Origin: a virus
Length of the DNA stretch: 43,607 nucleotides
Virus record (IMG/VR): IMGVR_UViG_3300021976_000033
Span: 1-43,607 of that record
Strand: one strand, 5' to 3'
Below, in pieces: positions 39,539-43,607 of this stretch (its first letter is position 1; each line of letters begins with the position of its first letter). Under the pieces are notes generated by a model that searched no databases, was not told the origin of the DNA, and saw nothing but the letters and a program-made list of their open reading frames with translations. Both the position numbers and the translations under genes were made by a program.

Positions 39539-39952
39539 CTACCAAAGTTTCGTATCACCTTGTTTTCTTGCAACAACAACCTTCGGAAGTTGTAAATTAT
39601 TACCATAATGTATGGCATTATGAGTCCTTTTGGTTGTTGTTATAAGGTATTCTGGGTTCGTCATCCAGTCTTCGCCATTGCGAATATCGTCTACAGTCAT
39701 GGGATTCATGTGATGAACAAGAATCTCTAGATGAATTTCATGCCCAGAAATACCCAAATCGCAGCCATTATCTCGCACAATTACGGCTTGTCGGACATGT
39801 TTCCATGTCCAAGATGTATAAAACTGTTGATTAACCCAACGATCGAAGCCGAATGTTGATCGCCCAACAGATCCACCCAGCTTCAAATATTCGAATCTAT
39901 CTTCGAAGGTGTGAAAGAACTCAAGTTCGGAATATGTTCTAATCTTCGTCAT
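39539..39952 (-). CDS. HNH endonuclease of the packaging module, 137 aa
   Basis: ATG at 39952, overlapping the upstream gene by 14 nt. HNH signature: ILVHHMNP (His pair), then NPEYLITTTKRTHNAIHYG with the Asn and final His. HNH proteins beside terminases work with the large subunit in cos cleavage. The position next to a small-terminase-like gene and upstream of the large subunit supports that role. Confidence 0.8.
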   Translation of the reverse strand: MTKIRTYSELEFFHTFEDRFEYLKLGGSVGRSTFGFDRWVNQQFYTSWTWKHVRQAVIVRDNGCDLGISGHEIHLEILVHHMNPMTVDDIRNGEDWMTNPEYLITTTKRTHNAIHYGNNLQLPKVVVARKQGDTKLW

Positions 39953-40265
39953 CGACCTGAGGTTCCTCCTGTCCCGCGTAAGATCGCATCGCATTCAGAG
40001 CATCTGCGTAAAGTTCTTCAACCTTCTTACCTGATTCCATGGCTTCTACCTTGGAAACAAGGAGTTGGTTCTCTCGACCCAGACGCTCTTGTTCCAATTT
40101 CTCTCTGGTAGAACCAAGTTTAAGATAATGCGTGATAACCTGAGACGATGCAGTACCATCGATAAGTTGTTTCTCGACCAGATCAATAGCTAAAGAGACC
40201 AGTTGATTCTCTCTACCTTCTTCGGTAGTAGCGGGCCTCCGTCTGGGCCTACGGTTACCCGGCAT
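39939..40265 (-). CDS. Putative small terminase / packaging protein, 108 aa
   Basis: ATG after AGAAAGGAG. A basic N-terminus (RRPRRRPATTEEG) followed by helices with the conserved block DGTASSQVITHYLKLGSTRE, found in many Gram-positive phages right before the HNH and terminase genes. The coiled-coil tail and acidic end suit an oligomeric DNA-recognition subunit. The small-terminase label is inferred from position; it has no clear match to known TerS folds. Confidence 0.6.
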   Translation of the reverse strand: MPGNRRPRRRPATTEEGRENQLVSLAIDLVEKQLIDGTASSQVITHYLKLGSTREKLEQERLGRENQLLVSKVEAMESGKKVEELYADALNAMRSYAGQEEPQVDDED

Positions 40266-40284
40266 TTGGTCTCCTTTCTATCAA

Positions 40285-41067
40285 TCAACCGATAACAAGC
40301 TTGTGCCAGGTATGGGGTCCAGCAACTCCATCAGGCGTTAGACCGTTCTTCTTCTGGAAATCGATCACGACATGATTAGTCGCGGGCCCAAAGGAACCGT
40401 CAACCGTGAGGTTATAACCCTTACGATTGAACTGCTGCTGCCAAAGCTCGACCGCGTGACCAGTAGAACCCAGCTTGACAGTTCCTGGGTATTCGGGAAT
40501 ACCGACCGCCGGAGGACACTGAGCGCCCTTGACTCCGAAGAGATCCACAACCGTAGCAGCGATAGCGATCGCAACACGGTCAGGACCCTTTGGGGAAGCA
40601 AGAAGCTGGGAATCCTCCATCTGAGGATCAGGATCCGGGACATTCGAATGGAACCCTCCCTCAGTGATGATGGCAAAGTCATTGCCTTGTGCAAGGGCAC
40701 GACGAACACCGTAATACCCAGCCAGCGCGGCGGTGTAGTTGTCCGGACGGAATCCGTTAGTCCAGCCGTTACGCTGGTAATGAGCCTTCCAAAGACGACC
40801 CGCCTGACCACCTCGGGCGTTCTGATAACCCACCGAAGCACCCTGAGCACCAGGAGACCGAGACGAGTCGTAGTGGATGGCAAAGAACGCGTCGCCATGG
40901 TACAGGGTGTCAGGTACATCGGCGTCAATGATACGAACCGCATGGCCGACACCGTTGATACGAACGCGACAACGCTCAGCTGCCTCGATCGCGAACTTCT
41001 GCTCACCAGGGGCGCCAGTCGCGCCAGTCTTTCGAGGAACGTGTCCCCTCTGAATCACGATCAACAT
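40285..41067 (-). CDS. Endolysin: N-acetylmuramoyl-L-alanine amidase with peptidoglycan-binding domain
   Basis: A 260-residue lysin. The amidase_3-type zinc site is visible: RGH (His9), Glu22, AIHYDS (His65) and catalytic ITEGGFHSN (Glu136). Residues about 196-258 form a PG_binding_1 domain (LGSTGHAVELWQQQFNRKGY, then GxFGPAT, then FQKKNGLTPDGVAG). It cleaves the amide between the glycan and stem peptide of the host wall. No signal peptide, so it needs a holin. It is placed upstream of the terminase genes rather than by the holin. ATG after AAGGAGGACGTC. Confidence 0.88.
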   Translation of the reverse strand: MLIVIQRGHVPRKTGATGAPGEQKFAIEAAERCRVRINGVGHAVRIIDADVPDTLYHGDAFFAIHYDSSRSPGAQGASVGYQNARGGQAGRLWKAHYQRNGWTNGFRPDNYTAALAGYYGVRRALAQGNDFAIITEGGFHSNVPDPDPQMEDSQLLASPKGPDRVAIAIAATVVDLFGVKGAQCPPAVGIPEYPGTVKLGSTGHAVELWQQQFNRKGYNLTVDGSFGPATNHVVIDFQKKNGLTPDGVAGPHTWHKLVIG

Positions 41068-41090
41068 GACGTCCTCCTTCTTTCATCAGG

Positions 41091-42317
41091 TCAAAGTTTG
41101 CGTGCGGAGAAATATCCGTATTCGAAGTACCTTGTGTTACGGATGTGATTACCGACCAACCCACAATAACCTGGTTCGTCTGGATACATAGCTCCAGGCG
41201 CAGGATCATTTGCAGCGGCGGCAGCAAAATCATAATTGTTTACTGCTTGTGGATCGCTCCAATCAGGCTCGGGATCGAACTGACGCCAGGCCTTTACTGA
41301 AAGCTTACTACCAATAAGTCTAGACTTGAGCCAGTATGGCCACCAACGACGAGCTGACTCTGACGGAGGAGAGATTATACCGAACTCGGGCTTAGCCGTA
41401 ACGTTTGCACCGGCTTCTGCATCAATCATTTGTATAAGACCAGAGCCAACGTTGGCTATAGCCTGAGCCGTAGCAATATCAAACGTTGAGTCAAGTAAAG
41501 TATCGACAATAGCTGGCGTACCAATCTCAAGCCCATTAAGATTAGCAGGAGTCACATAATACGTATTAATAACACCAAAGAAGTTTACTCGTGCGACTCC
41601 ATAGATGTTAGCAACACGAAGTAGACGAGCCTCAGAATATGACTTAGCACCACCGTTGGTGCCAAGATCAAGGGTATCTTCCGGTGCTTCTGTCGGATCC
41701 ATGTTCCACACATTGGCGTTGATGACGTTAACATCGCTTAAAAAGATGTTGTTGCTAACGGCGATCGCGCGCCAACGACCATCCACGTCATAATATCCTC
41801 GATGGAAGTGACCACCTTGCGGAATGGCTGGGTTAGTACCGGTAGTACTGAACACATCAGAACCATATACTAAAGTGGTGATCTCCGAATCCATCCAGAG
41901 AGTGTCATCTCTGGGATACGCCTTACGCAGGCTGGCTTGCGCGGCGGTGTTTGTGATTCTACCTCTACCGGCAACCACAGACACGGTTTGGTCAGCTTCA
42001 TCGCCAAGAGGAAAGTCATCATTAAGCAGGACTTCGGTAAAAGGAGTCCAACCATCAGTGGACCAATCGTGAATGATCTCTTCTGGCATAAACGCTAGTG
42101 TAATGTCGCCGCCGGGATCATCATAGCCAATGCTAATGTTGTCGCCAGCAATTAGTGAGGTGGCAACAGCATCAATGGCTTCTTCTTCGGTCAAACCACC
42201 AGGAGATCCTGGAACACCCGGAGGGCCTTGTGGGCCTGAATTGATTACCGATACCGCCCGAGATGTCGGATTAACAATAATCCTTTGAGTACGAGAAAGG
42301 ACGTTGATCTCGCTCAT
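41091..42317 (-). CDS. Collagen-repeat tail fibre / minor tail protein, 408 aa
   Basis: An N-terminal adaptor of about 27 residues, a short collagen run (GPQGPPGVPGSPGG, 28-41), a helix EEEAIDAVATSLI, then a large beta-rich C-terminal region of about 320 residues that could be a receptor-binding or sugar-binding domain (concanavalin-like jelly roll). ATG overlaps the upstream stop (ATGA). It is the best receptor-binding candidate in the window. It lies in an adsorption/lysis cluster away from the tail operon. Confidence 0.65.
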   Translation of the reverse strand: MSEINVLSRTQRIIVNPTSRAVSVINSGPQGPPGVPGSPGGLTEEEAIDAVATSLIAGDNISIGYDDPGGDITLAFMPEEIIHDWSTDGWTPFTEVLLNDDFPLGDEADQTVSVVAGRGRITNTAAQASLRKAYPRDDTLWMDSEITTLVYGSDVFSTTGTNPAIPQGGHFHRGYYDVDGRWRAIAVSNNIFLSDVNVINANVWNMDPTEAPEDTLDLGTNGGAKSYSEARLLRVANIYGVARVNFFGVINTYYVTPANLNGLEIGTPAIVDTLLDSTFDIATAQAIANVGSGLIQMIDAEAGANVTAKPEFGIISPPSESARRWWPYWLKSRLIGSKLSVKAWRQFDPEPDWSDPQAVNNYDFAAAAANDPAPGAMYPDEPGYCGLVGNHIRNTRYFEYGYFSARKL

Positions 42318-42631
42318 GCTGTCACCGTCCCCTGGAAGCTTACCTCTAATGGTCTGTCAAACACGGCCAAAGGTTCTCCCGCGGAGACTCTCTTAAGATC
42401 CATGTAACCACTATCAACCGTAACTCCTGTGACAGAGTTATCAAGAAGCAATTCCAAAAGACCGTCTACACCATCGGTAACAAAACTCACAGTCCAAGTA
42501 GCAATAAGAGCGGAGGTAGGATCTTGTTCGGCCCTGATCTGACTTGTGATGACGTCGGTTGAGACGTCCATCCCGAGATCGACGATGATTGTGTTCGTTC
42601 GGTTCTTGTGGACGATCACCTTGTTAGACAT
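42314..42631 (-). CDS. LtfC-like beta-sandwich structural protein, 105 aa
   Basis: ATG at 42631 overlaps the 2H phosphoesterase gene by 8 nt; longer frames upstream lie inside it. Beta-rich, with patterns VHKNRTNTIIVDLGMDVSTD and a segment on differences in expected tail domains (SQIRAEQDPTSALIATWTV). This matches the LtfC/BppU-type N-terminal domain that attaches fibres or baseplate pieces. It precedes the fibre gene and probably anchors it. Confidence 0.55.
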   Translation of the reverse strand: MSNKVIVHKNRTNTIIVDLGMDVSTDVITSQIRAEQDPTSALIATWTVSFVTDGVDGLLELLLDNSVTGVTVDSGYMDLKRVSAGEPLAVFDRPLEVSFQGTVTA

Positions 42632-43094
42632 AGTCCCGACCATCCCTATAATGTGCCAATTGGAATGCCTGACATTCATCACCGGTACAGATCGCCACCT
42701 TGTCAAAGGCAACCATCACTGGGGAAGAATCGGCATTCCAAGTACCTTCAGGACCCACGGTCAAATGAGGAATGAAAGGGAAATCGCTAGCGTCCCAATC
42801 CTGAATAAGTGAGCGCATCTTAATGAGCTCGAGATTCGGGTGGAACCGAAGTACGTCTACCTTTGGATTGTCGTCTGTGCCCTCTCCGAACACATCCTTG
42901 ACCAAGGTCCTGAGAGTGATCGGAGCGCACAACGTTGCGATTGAAAGGGCGGCCTTACTCAAACCGTCCATATCAGACGCGGACAGATCAGTCTTCTTAC
43001 CCGCATAAACCAAAGTTAAATGAGGGAGTTGAATGTTGGCCCAATCCGAAATAATCGGAAGAAGAGCCACCATAACCTTGTCGTCGTTTTCCAC
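42624..43094 (-). CDS. 2H phosphoesterase (LigT-like), candidate anti-CBASS protein
   Basis: GTG after GAAGGAGAGCTGC. A 156-residue protein with the two HxT motifs that define the family: PHLTLV (His25, Thr27) and PHLTVG (His110, Thr112), spaced 85 residues apart. These enzymes hydrolyse 2-prime,3-prime or cyclic phosphodiesters. T4 Acb1, a 2H enzyme of similar length, destroys CBASS cyclic nucleotide signals, so an immune-evasion role is possible. RNA repair is the alternative. It is located in the late cluster rather than the early region. Confidence 0.75.
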   Translation of the reverse strand: MENDDKVMVALLPIISDWANIQLPHLTLVYAGKKTDLSASDMDGLSKAALSIATLCAPITLRTLVKDVFGEGTDDNPKVDVLRFHPNLELIKMRSLIQDWDASDFPFIPHLTVGPEGTWNADSSPVMVAFDKVAICTGDECQAFQLAHYRDGRDYV

Positions 43095-43114
43095 GCAGCT
43101 CTCCTTCTAAAGGA

Positions 43115-43405
43115 CTAGGTATCGATGACGCCCGCGGTGCGAAGCTTGCCGAGAAGGCTGTTCAAAACCGTGCGAGTCGCAAGAGCATCAACGCGAAGCG
43201 CATCATACTCAGCCTTGGTGGGCGCAGCACCAGCGGCAACCACGGAGGTAACAGCACCAACGTCAGCCTGAGCAGCAGCTTGTGCGGCAACAACATGCTC
43301 GGTGCCGTCCACGTTGAAGAGAGCAAACTGCTCAACGGTCTGATGCGGATTGATTGCACTCTGAGGGACCACAACGGCCTGCGTGGTCTTCTGATGTTCT
43401 CCCAC
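43115..43405 (-). CDS. Head-fibre-like small structural protein, 96 aa
   Basis: The GTG at 43405 follows AAGGAGAATCAA, the only good site; the frame is open to 43531 but without one. Patterns NPHQTVEQFALFNVDGT, then Ala/Val-rich helix and the end VLNSLLGKLRTAGVIDT resemble small fibre or head decoration proteins of phages. It overlaps the Cys-rich gene upstream by 74 nt. Function inferred only loosely. Confidence 0.5.
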   Translation of the reverse strand: MGEHQKTTQAVVVPQSAINPHQTVEQFALFNVDGTEHVVAAQAAAQADVGAVTSVVAAGAAPTKAEYDALRVDALATRTVLNSLLGKLRTAGVIDT

Positions 43406-43541
43406 TTGATTCTCCTTGAGTTTGAACGTTGGTCTTATGACAATTACATTGACACTCAGCGTTACAATACTTGCACTGTCTTCGACAAAGATCACGAAGC
43501 CCGTGTTGACAAGCGGTGGAAACATAAACATGATCTGTCAT
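43332..43541 (-). CDS. Small Cys-rich protein, first gene, 69 aa
   Basis: ATG after CTGGAGATCAC. The first half holds ACQHGLRDLCRRQCKYCNAE, then CQCNCH, a dense set of Cys and His typical of a zinc-binding protein; such Cys-rich proteins often open actinophage genomes. The second half is polar and overlaps the next gene by 74 nt in another frame, so it may be under less constraint. Function unknown. Confidence 0.6.
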   Translation of the reverse strand: MTDHVYVSTACQHGLRDLCRRQCKYCNAECQCNCHKTNVQTQGESSGRTSEDHAGRCGPSECNQSASDR

Positions 43542-43607
43542 GTGATCTCCAGGGGATGACACGGGCAAAAACTTTCTCAGAAATGTCCCCCCGGGGATTT
43601 TTTGGGG
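43542..43607. other. Right terminal non-coding stretch; possible genome end
   Basis: No gene. The last bases are TCCCCCCGGGG-ATTTTTT-GGGG. The block TCCCCCCGGG-N-ATTTTT recurs once inside the genome (22031-22047). Being next to the first gene and the HNH-terminase module, it may be a cos end, but the window edge prevents proof. Confidence 0.4.

Noticed and set aside
1-43607. Lysogeny functions
   Set aside because: No integrase, excisionase, CI-like repressor or attachment-site-like repeat was seen; HTH segments occur only within the RNAP-like protein.

Overview
This window looks like most or all of the genome of a strictly lytic, tailed siphovirus-type phage of a Gram-positive host, probably an actinobacterium. 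Every gene I can support (about 66) is on the minus strand, so the genome reads from right to left. I see a complete set of head, packaging and tail genes with a long tape measure protein (no contractile sheath), and no integrase, excisionase or CI-like repressor. The host guess rests on the endolysin style (zinc amidase plus peptidoglycan-binding domain), an r1t-type holin and secreted proteins with actinobacterial-looking signal peptides; the species cannot be read from the sequence. Base composition is intermediate, with one strikingly AT-rich patch near 5.3-5.5 kb. No tRNA, CRISPR array or IS element was found.

Layout in transcription order. (1) 43.6-38.5 kb: a Cys-rich small protein, a head-fibre-like protein, a 2H phosphoesterase, adsorption proteins, the endolysin, a small-terminase-like protein, HNH nuclease, connector and a HYG/KWG-motif protein. 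(2) 38.5-33.2 kb: large terminase, portal, a protease/capsid fusion and head-tail joining proteins. (3) 33.2-22.7 kb: two paralogous tail-tube-like proteins flanking a tail chaperone, a collagen-like protein, tape measure, distal tail, Gp37-like tail protein and r1t holin. (4) 22.7-18.6 kb: small membrane-protein genes, several behind their own copy of a conserved 27-nt promoter-like element and ended by a small hairpin; a secreted SGNH-hydrolase lipoprotein sits here. (5) 18.6-15.5 kb: a conserved phage block with DUF6353-like membrane proteins. (6) 15.5-7.6 kb: replication, centred on one 1242-residue polypeptide joining an SF3 helicase, a PrimPol primase and a family B DNA polymerase, plus an SSB-like protein. 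(7) 7.6-0 kb: a secreted protein, an SF2 helicase, an AT-rich repeat region (candidate origin or operator), a NUMOD4-like protein, membrane proteins, two PD-(D/E)XK nucleases and finally an 887-residue RNA-polymerase-like protein with the ADFDGD motif.

The most interesting system is the possible pairing of that single-chain double-psi-beta-barrel RNA polymerase with the nine-copy promoter-like element (fixed spacing, TATAAT-type -10, no TTGACA). The polymerase also carries an N-terminal HYG...RYPWGSG motif like that of a presumed head protein, which raises the possibility that it is packaged in the virion. Function calls come from remembered family patterns and motifs, not from database searches.
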